Below are positions 27,217 to 35,776 of a DNA stretch of 64,000 bases, in pieces. Location of the stretch: assembly GCA_963772375.1 (NCBI GenBank), contig CAVYXG010000005.1, forward strand, positions 1 to 64,000. Direction: 5' to 3'. The stretch is from DATBHM01 sp963772375. Its GTDB lineage: Bacteria > Actinomycetota > UBA4738 > JACQTL01. Made by a program: the position numbers and the translations under genes. A model generated the notes under the pieces. That model did not search any database. It saw only the letters and a program-made list of their open reading frames with translations, and had not been told where the DNA came from. Within the stretch, counting starts at the first letter, position 1, and the number at the start of each line of letters is the position of its first letter.

Positions 27217-28191
27217 CTACCGGCCGACATCGTTCCTTCGGATGCCGCGTGGCGACGTGAGCGGCACCCGAAGCATCACTCCACCGTTCCCCCCGGGCAC
27301 CCCGAAGGCTTCCGCCGCCAGGACCACCTCGCTAAAACGGGTCGGTGGCGGGTCCGTGTGGTCCTCGTCGATCTCCTCGCCGGCCGCCGGCCCGGCGAGC
27401 GCGAGCACGAGCAGCGAGGCGATGCCGGCGGCTACGATCCTGCGCGTCCGGGCCGGCCGGAGCTCCTCGCGGGGACGGCGCGCGGACTCCGCGTGCGCGA
27501 GACGTTCGAGCTCGTCGTCGAGCGGTGCGAGCGGCATGCCACCGGTCGCCTTCGCGAGCGCGCGGGTGAGGAGCGCGTCCGCCAGGTCGGGGTTCACCGC
27601 CAGCACGGGGCCGTGGAGATACGTCCCGACGATCGTGCCCTGGACCGCGCCCTCCGTCCCGTCTCGACCGTTGTTCCCTTGGCCGCGGCCGACCCGCGCG
27701 AGCGGCACGACGCCGTCGCCGAACGTCGTCCGGCCCCCGTGATTCTCGAACCCCACGATGTCGAACGAGCGGCCCCACAGCGAGCCCGTCGCGTGGACGC
27801 GGCCGACGACCCGTTTTACGGAAGCCCGGGTTTCGACATCGAGGATGCCGATCCCTTCGATCGACCGGCCCTCCGGCAGCACGTACCGCTTCCCGAGGAA
27901 CTGGTACCCACCGCACACTCCCAGCACGACGGCGCCGCGGTCGGCCGCGTGCCGCAGCTCCTCCGTGCGGCGCCGGAGATCCGGACCGACGATCTCCTGG
28001 ATCCGGTCGGTCCCCCCTCCGAGCAGCACCAAGTTCGCGTCGCGAGGGATCGGCTCGCCGATGCCCACCTCCTCGACGCGCACCCGGAAACCCCGCCACT
28101 CGGCTCGGCGGACCAGAGCGAGGAGGTTCCCGCGGTCGCCGTACGTATGCAGCAGCCGTGGATACAGGTGGACGACGACGAGGTCACTCAC
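27217..28191 (-). CDS. gatD: GatD-like glutamine amidotransferase for lipid II amidation, with C-terminal membrane extension
   Basis: A class I glutamine amidotransferase with nucleophile C in GVCGGYQFLG, the oxyanion-side LLLGGGTD block (NLVLLGGGTDRIQEIVGPDL) and a catalytic His in YLHGPVLAVNPDLAD. GatD works with MurT to convert the alpha-carboxyl of D-Glu in lipid II to D-isoglutamine. The murT gene lies directly upstream and the two overlap (ATGA), as in known murT-gatD operons. The usual length is about 240 residues; this one is 324 because of a C-terminal extension with a hydrophobic stretch (RIVAAGIASLLVLALAGPAA) and a polar tail. That extension could tether the enzyme to the membrane where lipid II is made. 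Confidence 0.87.
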   Translation of the reverse strand: MSDLVVVHLYPRLLHTYGDRGNLLALVRRAEWRGFRVRVEEVGIGEPIPRDANLVLLGGGTDRIQEIVGPDLRRRTEELRHAADRGAVVLGVCGGYQFLGKRYVLPEGRSIEGIGILDVETRASVKRVVGRVHATGSLWGRSFDIVGFENHGGRTTFGDGVVPLARVGRGQGNNGRDGTEGAVQGTIVGTYLHGPVLAVNPDLADALLTRALAKATGGMPLAPLDDELERLAHAESARRPREELRPARTRRIVAAGIASLLVLALAGPAAGEEIDEDHTDPPPTRFSEVVLAAEAFGVPGGNGGVMLRVPLTSPRGIRRNDVGR

Positions 28192-29651
28192 CCGCCCGGG
28201 CTCCCGTCGACATCTCCGGCCCCCACCGCAACGGTCCGGTTCATGACCCGCGCCCGCCGGGAGCCGATCACGGCCTCACGAACCGCGAGCATCGCGGTGT
28301 AGGTGGCGAGCACTGCGACGTGGTCACCGCGCTCGGTAACCGCGGCCACCGCTCGAAGAAGCGCATGGACGTCCGGCTCCACAGCGGCGACCGTGCCGCC
28401 CGAGTACTTCACTCGGACTCCCACATCGTGCGCCCGGATTCCGCCGGCCAGGATCGGGATGCCGAGTCGAACCAGCGACTCGAGATCCGCGTCCCAGATC
28501 CACGACACGTCACGACCATCCGCCCATCGGTCGTTCAAGACGACCACCGCCGCCCGGATCCGAGAGTCGTCGCCGACCTGCCGGACGAGCGCCGAGGCCC
28601 CCGCCGGGTTCTTCATCAACAGGATCCAGAGCGACCGCCCCTCGAAGACGAGGCGTTCGGTGCGTCCGAACCGCGGCTCGAACGACGCGAGCGCCCGCAT
28701 GGCCGCGACGCGGGGGATGCCCAGCGCCGACGCTGCGGCAACGGCGGCCGCCGCGTTGTAGGCGTTGTGGACTCCACCCAGTCGGAGCTCACAGCCGGCG
28801 CCCGCGATCGCCAGTCGCAGCGAGTCCAGGTGCGGGTGCTCGAGCACCTCCGCGAGGACCTCCGGCTTGCTGCTCGTCCACCCGCACCGCGAACAGGCGA
28901 CCGCCCCCAGGTGGACGATGCTCCGTTCCCGGTATCGGGTCGGCCCACCGCAGCGCGGACAGACCTCCGGTTCGGCGTCGGTTCCGTGTCTCGAGCCGGC
29001 CGTGGCGGCTTCGCCGAGCACGCGCACACCGAATCCAGCGGGACGCAGGTCCTCGACGGCGTGCCAGAGCAGTGGATCGTCGACGTTCGCCACAACGGTC
29101 GAGGTGGAGGGCAACTCCCGCGCCGCCGACCCGAGCAGGCTCGCGACCGATTCCGGCTCGCCGAACCGATCGAGCTGGTCGCGGAAGACGTTCGTCAAGA
29201 CGAGCACACGGGGTTCGAGCGCGCGCACCATCCGGGGCAGAGCCCCCTCGTCGATCTCGAACACCGCGGCGCGCTCGCCGCCCCGAGCGCTGACGAGCGC
29301 GGTGGCCACGCCTCGGAAGAGGTTCGCGCCGCTGTCGTTGACCGCGACCGGCATCCCACGCGACTCGAGGATGGCGGCGATCATGCCCGTGGTGGTGGTC
29401 TTGCCGTTCGTCCCCGACACGAGCACGACGCCATCGGGGAGCCGCCTGCCGCGACGGCGGACGAACCCGGGGTCGAGCCGCTGGACGAGGACGCCCGGAG
29501 CGCTCGTACCAGCGCCGGCGCCGACGAGCCGGCTCAGAGCCCCGACCCCTCGTGCCGCGGTGCGGACCACGGCGTCGTAGGCCCGAGCGCTCGGCCCGGG
29601 CGGTCGCACCGGCGAGCGAGGAATGCCGGTCACGAGACGGACCGTACACAC
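28188..29651 (-). CDS. murT: MurT-like Mur ligase for lipid II amidation
   Basis: About 487 residues (a GTG at 29633 would give 481). It is a Mur-ligase-type ATPase: P-loop VSGTNGKTTTTGMIAAIL, EIDEGALPRMVRALEPRVLV, LTNVFRDQLDRFGE, and a C-terminal DUF1727-type domain (VVVLNDRWADGRDVSWIWDA). A zinc ribbon is inserted in the middle (CPRCGG ... CSRCG), which is the feature that separates MurT from MurC-F. MurT activates the D-Glu carboxyl of lipid II with ATP; GatD supplies ammonia. Both genes form one minus-strand operon. Confidence 0.92.
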   Translation of the reverse strand: MCTVRLVTGIPRSPVRPPGPSARAYDAVVRTAARGVGALSRLVGAGAGTSAPGVLVQRLDPGFVRRRGRRLPDGVVLVSGTNGKTTTTGMIAAILESRGMPVAVNDSGANLFRGVATALVSARGGERAAVFEIDEGALPRMVRALEPRVLVLTNVFRDQLDRFGEPESVASLLGSAARELPSTSTVVANVDDPLLWHAVEDLRPAGFGVRVLGEAATAGSRHGTDAEPEVCPRCGGPTRYRERSIVHLGAVACSRCGWTSSKPEVLAEVLEHPHLDSLRLAIAGAGCELRLGGVHNAYNAAAAVAAASALGIPRVAAMRALASFEPRFGRTERLVFEGRSLWILLMKNPAGASALVRQVGDDSRIRAAVVVLNDRWADGRDVSWIWDADLESLVRLGIPILAGGIRAHDVGVRVKYSGGTVAAVEPDVHALLRAVAAVTERGDHVAVLATYTAMLAVREAVIGSRRARVMNRTVAVGAGDVDGSPGG

Positions 29652-29976
29652 CGAACGTTGGAGGGGAATTGGGGGGCCGTGGCGATCGTGTGGCGTTCAC
29701 GGGCGAATCGCATCGCGATCGGAGCGCCAAGGACCGCAGGTGTGCGCGGATCCGAAGAAGGCACGTGCTCCTGGGCAGCCATCTGGACCTGTCAGAGATG
29801 GGTCCCGAAGATCTCGGCGCCGAGTCCGTCTCGCACCTTCGCCTGCGCTGCAATCACCCGGCGACCACCTCCCTTGACCCTCGCTCGGTACCTCTGGAAG
29901 GATCGCGGCCGCTCGTTCGGTCCGCGGTCCGCGCGGCCGTCCATGGTCCGCGCGACCTCGGGAGGGGGGTCCACAG
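29652..29976. other. Divergent intergenic region between murT and the TolB/FG-GAP gene
   Basis: 325 bases without a protein-like frame. It must hold the promoters of both divergent units. The ribosome-binding site GGGAGGGGGG for the gene at 29977 ends the region. I see no riboswitch-like structure. Confidence 0.4.
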
Positions 29977-32655
29977 ATGCGCATGCTCGCTGTTCGTCGG
30001 TCCGCGTTCGTCGCGCTGGCGATGGTCACGCTGCTCGGCCTGATGGTCGCCGTTGCACGGCCCGCCGGGGCGACCGCTCCAGGCGTCAACGGTGCCATCG
30101 CCTTCTTCCGCGACGACTCGTCCATTCACGCCATCTACTCGAAGGAGCCCGGCGCCTCGCCCACGAAGTTGGTCGACGTCCTCAACTGGGTCGACCGCGT
30201 CGCGTGGTCGCCGGACGGAACCAGGATCGCCTACGACCCACAGGGTGGTTTCCAGGGGTTCATCGACGTCGCCGACGCCGACGGCGGGAATCCGCACCAC
30301 GTGGTCGCGGTCGACAATGCGTCGGCGCAATGGCCGTCGTGGTCGCACGACGGCTCGAAGATCCTGTTCACCAAGGTCACGTTCCCCGATCCGTTCGACC
30401 GGCGGGAGGACCTGTGGGTGGTCAACGCGAACGGGTCGAACCTCCACGTCCTGGTCTCAACACCGACGTTCGACGAGGAGGAATCGGCCTGGTCGCCCGA
30501 CGGGTCGCAGATCGCGTTCGACAGCCCCGACCCGAACACCGGCAAGCCGTCCCTGTACGTCATGGACGCCGACGGCACGGGACGCCGGCTCCTCGGAGAG
30601 GGCTCGAGCCCGTCGTGGTCGCCCGACGGCTCCACGATCGCATTCGCCGACGGCGACCTCTTCACCATCCGGCCCGACGGCAGGGGGCTGCACCGGGTGA
30701 CCTACCTCTTCGGCGTCCACGACCAGTTCGCGCAGCGGCCGGCGTGGTCCCCGGACGGCTCGGCGCTCGTGTTCGAGCACTGGCGAATCTCGGGCGGCCA
30801 CCTGGACACGGTCGGACTCGACGGTTCGGACCCGGTGCCGCTCCCGGGAGGCGGCGGCGGAAGGCTGCCGGACTGGCAGCCGGTCCCACGGCCCGGCGGT
30901 ACCGGCGACCTCTCGGTGGCCCAGCAGGTCGCATCGCACCCCTTCCAGACGAACCAGGACGTGACCTTCAAGGTCATGGTCCGGGATCGCGGGCCGGCAG
31001 GGGCGTCGAACCTGACGCTCACCGATTCGCCGCCCGCCGGATCCACCGTGAAGTCGGCGACCGGACCGGGGTTGCACTGCTCGGGCGCGTCGCCCGTAAC
31101 ATGCACCGCGGCATCGCTCGGCTCCGGAACGACCGTGACGCTCACGCTGGTGGTGCGATCGGCGCACGCCGGCATCCTTCGGAACGTGGCGCACGCCGGG
31201 TCGTCGACCGCCGATCCGATCTCATCGAACGACTCGGTCGCGGCGCTCGCCGCGGTCCGCCCGCCAGGGCCTCGCGCTCGGTCCGACTTCGACGGGGACG
31301 GGCGGCCCGACCTCGCGGTGTTCAGCGCCGAGGGGCTGTACGGCAGCTCCGCCGTGACCGTCGTCCGAGGCACCGGGCCGGCGATCGATCTCGCGCACAC
31401 GAGGTACGCATCCGACCTCTACCCGTATTCGTGGGGGTGGACGTCCGCGACGGGCGACTTCGACGGTGACGGGTTCACCGATCTGGCGGGCGGTGCTCCA
31501 CAGGCATTCCGGAGTGGCAAGATCGTCGGCGCCGTGGGGGTCCTCTACGGATCGGCCGCCGGCTTGAACCGTGACCGGTGGCAGTACCTGGACGAGGCAA
31601 CCCCCGGAATCGCCGCGGTCCGCCGCGAGAACGAATTCTTCGGCGACGCGGTCGCCGCCGGGGACTTCAACGGCGACGGCCGTGACGACCTCGCCATCGG
31701 GGCGTTCGAGGAATCGAACCCCCACGCACTCGGGGCCGTCTTCGTGATCCCCGGGTCGCCCTCCGGGCTCCAACCGTCGAAGGCCAAGGAGTTCTCCGGG
31801 ACGACGTCCGGGATGCCCCACGGGGACGGGAACTACTTCGGCTTCTCGCTGGCGGCCGCCGACTTCGACCTCGACCACCGGGACGACCTTGCGATCGGCA
31901 CGCTCACCGCCGGCGCGAACCCGGGCGCCGTGTACGTCCTGCGCGGGTCGAAGACCGGGCTCACCACGAAGGGGTCGCGCCGCTTCGACGAGGACACGCC
32001 GGGCGTTCCGAGCACCGTCGCTGCGACCGAATCGTTCGGGGCGTCGCTCGCGGTCGGTGACTTCGGCAGGACCGCGCACCTCGATCTGGCCGTGGGGGCG
32101 CCGGAGGAGGACGGGGGGCGGGGGGCGGTGTTCGTCCTGTTCGGGTCCGCGTCCGGCCTGACGGGAACCGGCGCGCAGGAGCTCTCGGAGCACACCCCAG
32201 GCGTTGCAGGCGCCGACACACGCAGCGCGTCCTTCGGGTATGCGCTGGTCGCCGGGAACCTGAACGGGACGGGGCAGGACGACCTCGCCGTGGACGTCCC
32301 GTACGTCGGCTCGAGCGCCGTCACCGTGCTCTACGGAGGGCCGAAGGGGCTGCGCGCGGCCGGAAGCCGCCAGTTCAAGCCCGGCGTCGCCGGCGTGCCG
32401 GGGCCGGGGAGCCGAAACTCCGAGTTCGGCGAGCGGATGGTGGTCGTGAACGTGGGGAAGGGGCGACAGGACGACCTGGTCGCCGGGGCGCCATACCAGA
32501 AGGTCGGGACGGGGACGGGCGCGGGCACGGTCACGATCCTGTACGGATCCCCATCGGGAGTCACGGCGAATGGCGCCGTGCGGAAATCGGCGGCGGACCT
32601 GGGCGTCCCCGTGGGGGTCCAGTTCGACGGGTGGTTCGGCATCGGGCTGGCCTGA
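29977..32655 (+). CDS. Exported TolB-like propeller + DUF11-like + FG-GAP (integrin alpha-like) protein
   Basis: 892 residues. A signal peptide (SAFVALAMVTLLGLMVAVAR) leads into PD40 blades to about residue 300 (VAWSPDGTRIAYD, LWVVNANGSNLHVLVS, LYVMDADGTGRRLLGE). Residues about 310-425 form a DUF11/CARDB-like beta-sandwich (DLSVAQQVAS ... LTLTDSPPAGSTVKSATGPG). From about 430 onward come FG-GAP repeats with calcium-loop motifs DFDGDGRPDLAV, DFDGDGFTDLAGG, DFNGDGRDDLAIG and NLNGTGQDDLAVD, as in integrin alpha propellers. Two propellers of different families in one exported chain suggest a surface adhesin or scaffold. No anchoring helix or sorting signal at the C-terminus. A strong hairpin follows the stop. 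Confidence 0.85.
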   Translation: MRMLAVRRSAFVALAMVTLLGLMVAVARPAGATAPGVNGAIAFFRDDSSIHAIYSKEPGASPTKLVDVLNWVDRVAWSPDGTRIAYDPQGGFQGFIDVADADGGNPHHVVAVDNASAQWPSWSHDGSKILFTKVTFPDPFDRREDLWVVNANGSNLHVLVSTPTFDEEESAWSPDGSQIAFDSPDPNTGKPSLYVMDADGTGRRLLGEGSSPSWSPDGSTIAFADGDLFTIRPDGRGLHRVTYLFGVHDQFAQRPAWSPDGSALVFEHWRISGGHLDTVGLDGSDPVPLPGGGGGRLPDWQPVPRPGGTGDLSVAQQVASHPFQTNQDVTFKVMVRDRGPAGASNLTLTDSPPAGSTVKSATGPGLHCSGASPVTCTAASLGSGTTVTLTLVVRSAHAGILRNVAHAGSSTADPISSNDSVAALAAVRPPGPRARSDFDGDGRPDLAVFSAEGLYGSSAVTVVRGTGPAIDLAHTRYASDLYPYSWGWTSATGDFDGDGFTDLAGGAPQAFRSGKIVGAVGVLYGSAAGLNRDRWQYLDEATPGIAAVRRENEFFGDAVAAGDFNGDGRDDLAIGAFEESNPHALGAVFVIPGSPSGLQPSKAKEFSGTTSGMPHGDGNYFGFSLAAADFDLDHRDDLAIGTLTAGANPGAVYVLRGSKTGLTTKGSRRFDEDTPGVPSTVAATESFGASLAVGDFGRTAHLDLAVGAPEEDGGRGAVFVLFGSASGLTGTGAQELSEHTPGVAGADTRSASFGYALVAGNLNGTGQDDLAVDVPYVGSSAVTVLYGGPKGLRAAGSRQFKPGVAGVPGPGSRNSEFGERMVVVNVGKGRQDDLVAGAPYQKVGTGTGAGTVTILYGSPSGVTANGAVRKSAADLGVPVGVQFDGWFGIGLA

Positions 32656-32686
32656 GTCCCGCAGCCCGGCGTTCCGGAGACCAACA

Positions 32687-32714
32687 GGAACGGGGCCCGT
32701 TTGGGCCCCGTTCC
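32687..32714. terminator. Perfect 12-bp hairpin between convergent genes
   Basis: GGAACGGGGCCC (32687-32698), a GTTT loop and the exact complement GGGCCCCGTTCC (32703-32714). It lies between the ends of the convergent FG-GAP and S53 genes and probably terminates both transcripts. Confidence 0.75.
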
Positions 32715-32743
32715 GTGGTCCGGTGCGATGTCCGCCCCGGCGA

Positions 32744-34174
32744 TCAGTGGTGATGGTGGTGCCGGCGATGGGAGAACGGCGTCGCCAGCTCCTTGACCAG
32801 CTGAGCGCCGTCGACCGTCCCGAGGCCGGTCGCCAGGTCGTAGCCGTGCACGGCGTCGAAGCCCTGCACGACGTAGTCCTGTCCGTCCTGGCTGAACCCG
32901 ATCGTGTTGTCGCCCGCCGCGACGTCCACGATCCCGGGGGCGTGGAGAGCGGCCAGCGTGTACAGCTTCGGGTTCAGGAGCCCCAGAGGGTGGTGAGCGG
33001 CCTGGTCGGCGATGGCGACGACGCCGGAGAACAGGGGCGTGGCCCAGCTGGTGCCGCCGATGATGTAGTAGCCGGGCCCCGGCAGCCCGCCGAACCCGAG
33101 GTACGTGAGCGCGCCGCCGTCGACGGCCGCACTCATCGAGATGTCCGGAGTGCCGCGGCGGAAGCCGACGACGTGCCGTTCGAGCGCCTGGTAGCCCGGC
33201 CGGAAGAACACGTCCGACATGCCACCGCCGCCGGCGGCGGCGCACGGGTCCGGCCCGCAGACGTTCGTGTTGAACGAGTCGTTCCACACGTTGTCGGGCG
33301 CGGTGCGGTTCCCGTTCGAGTCGAGGTGCAGCTGCGTGCCTCCGACGGAGGTGACGAGCGGGTCGCTCGACGGCCACGAGTTCACGCGGTGGGTGTACAG
33401 GTGCTCGAGGTCGCTCTGGTAGTCCGTGGCGCCGGCGTCACCGGATGCGCCCAGCACGGTCACGTGATGGACGAACGCGTTCAACAAGGCGCCCCGCAGG
33501 CCGAAGATCGCCGCCTTGCTGGGGAACGTGGGCTCGGTCGCGCCGAAGCTCTGCGAGATGACCTGAGCCAGGTGGTGGTCGATGACGTAGTTCTCGGCCT
33601 TGACGATCTCCGGGAACCCCGTCACGCCCTCCGTCTCCGAGACGGGCGTCTCGACGAGCAGGATGTTCGCGCCCGGCGCCATCGCGTGCGCCCACTGCAC
33701 GTCGAGGCTGGTCTCGACCGCCCAGTTCACCATGTCGCCGTTGGTCGGATCGAACGCCGGCACCGCGCCGGCCGGCTGGATGATGTTGAAGTTCGGCGGG
33801 TCCGGCAGGCCGAAGTCGTGGTCGAACTGGTGCAGGTCGGCCTGCGCCGTCGGAGAGCCGAACGAGTCGACGATCGCGATCGTCTCGCCGGCCCCGTTGA
33901 GACCCCTCGAGTACAGCGGGTTCATGTCGTAGGCCTGCTCGATCTGGAACGGCGCGTAGCAGGCGATCGAGAGTCCTGCCTCGCAGTCCGCGGTGGTCGG
34001 CGGCGCGGACTTCGAGGCGAAGACGCGGATCGTGTCGCGGCTACGTACGACGTGCCGCGCCGTCGAGTTCTTCGGTGGCTTGCTGGCCATCGCGCTCGGG
34101 GCGGCACCGACCACCGCGGCGACGACCGCGAGCGAGAGCGCGCCGAGGAGCGCTCTTTGTCCGAGTCGAACCAT
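32744..34174 (-). CDS. Exported S53 (sedolisin-type) serine-carboxyl peptidase
   Basis: 476 residues with a signal peptide (ALLGALSLAVVAAVVGAAPS). Sedolisin features are visible: the substrate-groove start YAPFQIEQAYDMNPLYSRGL, TIAIVDSFGSPT, the catalytic Glu/Asp helix AVETSLDVQWAHAMAPGA, oxyanion Asp in VLGASGDAGA, and the catalytic serine in GGTSWATPLFSGVV. The usual N-terminal pro-domain is much shorter here (about 60 residues). The C-terminal calcium site fits GYDLATGLGTVDG. It ends in five consecutive histidines, an unusual natural tail. S53 enzymes work best at acid pH outside the cell. Confidence 0.9.
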   Translation of the reverse strand: MVRLGQRALLGALSLAVVAAVVGAAPSAMASKPPKNSTARHVVRSRDTIRVFASKSAPPTTADCEAGLSIACYAPFQIEQAYDMNPLYSRGLNGAGETIAIVDSFGSPTAQADLHQFDHDFGLPDPPNFNIIQPAGAVPAFDPTNGDMVNWAVETSLDVQWAHAMAPGANILLVETPVSETEGVTGFPEIVKAENYVIDHHLAQVISQSFGATEPTFPSKAAIFGLRGALLNAFVHHVTVLGASGDAGATDYQSDLEHLYTHRVNSWPSSDPLVTSVGGTQLHLDSNGNRTAPDNVWNDSFNTNVCGPDPCAAAGGGGMSDVFFRPGYQALERHVVGFRRGTPDISMSAAVDGGALTYLGFGGLPGPGYYIIGGTSWATPLFSGVVAIADQAAHHPLGLLNPKLYTLAALHAPGIVDVAAGDNTIGFSQDGQDYVVQGFDAVHGYDLATGLGTVDGAQLVKELATPFSHRRHHHHH

Positions 34175-34413
34175 GGAGACCTCCTTGCCGGTCGTGGCTC
34201 GCCCACCCTGGGGGGAGCGGGCACCCTCGAGCGAGCCATGCGTTCAGAAGGAGCGGGAGTCTAGTGCGCGATGCCGGATTCCGCGAACGCGGATCAATCG
34301 CCCATCGACCGGCTCGAGGCGACCGGGGGCCGGTTCCACGAGTACGCTGCTCGAAGCGCGCGGGGGTGGTTCGTGGGAGGCGCGGCGGGATCCGAGACAG
34401 GAGGCGCTGGGGG

Positions 34414-34938
34414 ATGACTGACTTGGCTGTGACCGCGGTCGGTACGGACCGCCCGGGAATCGTCTCGGCACTCGCCGGCGCCATGTACGACCTCGGATGC
34501 AACATCGAGGACGCCGACTCGACGGTGCTCCGTGGTGTGTTCGCCGTGACGCTGGTGGTGGCGCCGCCCGAGGACGCCGACATCTCGGCTCTGGAGCGGG
34601 CCGCGGGGTCGGCGCTCGGGTTCGTGGGGGCGACGGTGTCCGTGCGCGCGGTCCCGGATGACCCCGGCCCTCCGGCGCACCCCACGCACAGGATGGTGGC
34701 TCGCGGAACCGACCGGCCGGGCATCGTCGCCCTCCTGTCCCGGCTGCTGAGTGACCGAGGCGTCAACATGACCAGCTTCTCGACGCACGTGAGCGCCGAC
34801 GGGGAGCCCGTCTCCACGCTCAAGGCCGAGGTCTCGGTTCCACCGGGAGTGGACGCGGCGGGACTCGCCGAGGACCTGATCGAAACGGCGACGGACCTCG
34901 GTCTCGAGATCACGTTCGACGAGATCGACCCGGCCTGA
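34414..34938 (+). CDS. Two-ACT-domain regulator, GcvR-like
   Basis: 174 residues made of two ACT domains: TDLAVTAVGTDRPGIVSALA ... GCNIEDADSTVLRGVFAVTL and HRMVARGTDRPGIVALLSRL ... GVNMTSFSTHVSADGEPVST. The TDRPGIV motif in each is the ligand-binding loop of the GcvR/formyltetrahydrofolate-deformylase type. In enterobacteria GcvR restrains the glycine-cleavage regulator GcvA; here only amino-acid sensing can be inferred. Its last 114 bases are duplicated at 24984-25097. Confidence 0.82.
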   Translation: MTDLAVTAVGTDRPGIVSALAGAMYDLGCNIEDADSTVLRGVFAVTLVVAPPEDADISALERAAGSALGFVGATVSVRAVPDDPGPPAHPTHRMVARGTDRPGIVALLSRLLSDRGVNMTSFSTHVSADGEPVSTLKAEVSVPPGVDAAGLAEDLIETATDLGLEITFDEIDPA

Positions 34939-34957
34939 CGCCGACTCCGCCCGGTGT

Positions 34958-35600
34958 TCAACCGAGCGCGAACACCCCCACATAGGTGCCGGCGTACACC
35001 GTGGCCCCGGCGGGAGACACGTCGACGGAGAGAGCGTTCACGAACGGATCGCTGAGCCCGTCGTCGACCGATGTCCAGGTGGCCCCGCCGTCGACGCTCG
35101 TGAACACCCCGCGGCCGTACGGGCCCGCGAACAGCGCCGTTCCCCCGGCGCCGTGGGCGATGGCCATGGCCCGGATCGGCGCCCGGGCGAGACCGTGGCT
35201 CGCCGGCGTCCAGCTCGCGCCCCCGTCCGTGGACGTGAATGCTCCGGAGCTCGTTCCGGCGTAGAGGGTCACGTTGGACGGCGACCGGCGGTCGACGGCG
35301 AGGACTGGACGGTCCCGGTGAGACCCGTGTCCACCTCGACCCAGGGGCCGCCGTCCGTGGAGCCGACGACTTCCGAGCGTCCCGACGCGAGGCCGGAGGC
35401 GTAGACCGTCACCCCGGTGGCTGCGTGGTCCACCGCCAGCAGCGGATCCCCGAACAGCTCCGTCCAGTCGGAGCCCACGGGAGTCCAGGTTTCACCTCCA
35501 TCGATCGATGCGGAGATGCCCGAGGACGACGAGGAGTTCGGGAGTCCCGGGCTCCAATCGACGCCGCGTTGGGCGCGCTCCATCGCCTGATCGAAGTGCA
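34958..35600 (-). pseudogene. BNR/Ycf48-like propeller gene remnant, frameshifted
   Basis: Two overlapping minus-strand frames hold one protein: an upstream part with GISASIDGGETWTPVGSDW and VVGSTDGGPWVEVDTGL, and a downstream part with LYAGTSSGAFTSTDGGASWT and GRGVFTSVDGGATWTSVDDG, ending with a stop at 34958. The S-DGG-TW Asp-box motif is typical of BNR and Ycf48-like propellers. The frame shifts near 35305, where VLAVDRRSPSNVTLYAG continues in the other frame. The 5' end is missing: upstream text near 35600-35780 is not protein-like and runs into the kinase gene's promoter. About 200 residues remain, fewer than a full propeller. Confidence 0.7.
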
Positions 35601-35776
35601 GGCGGAAGGCGTCGCCCGAGGAGTCTCGGGCGCCACCACGGTCGCATTGCGCCCCGGCGGCTCGCGTCCTATGGTTCCCGGCGGAGGAGTCGCCGGGGAG
35701 GGATGGCGCCAGAGATCTCCGGGTCCGATCGATATCGGCTCGGTTCAGCCCTTCCTTTTGGTGAGAGGACGGCCCC

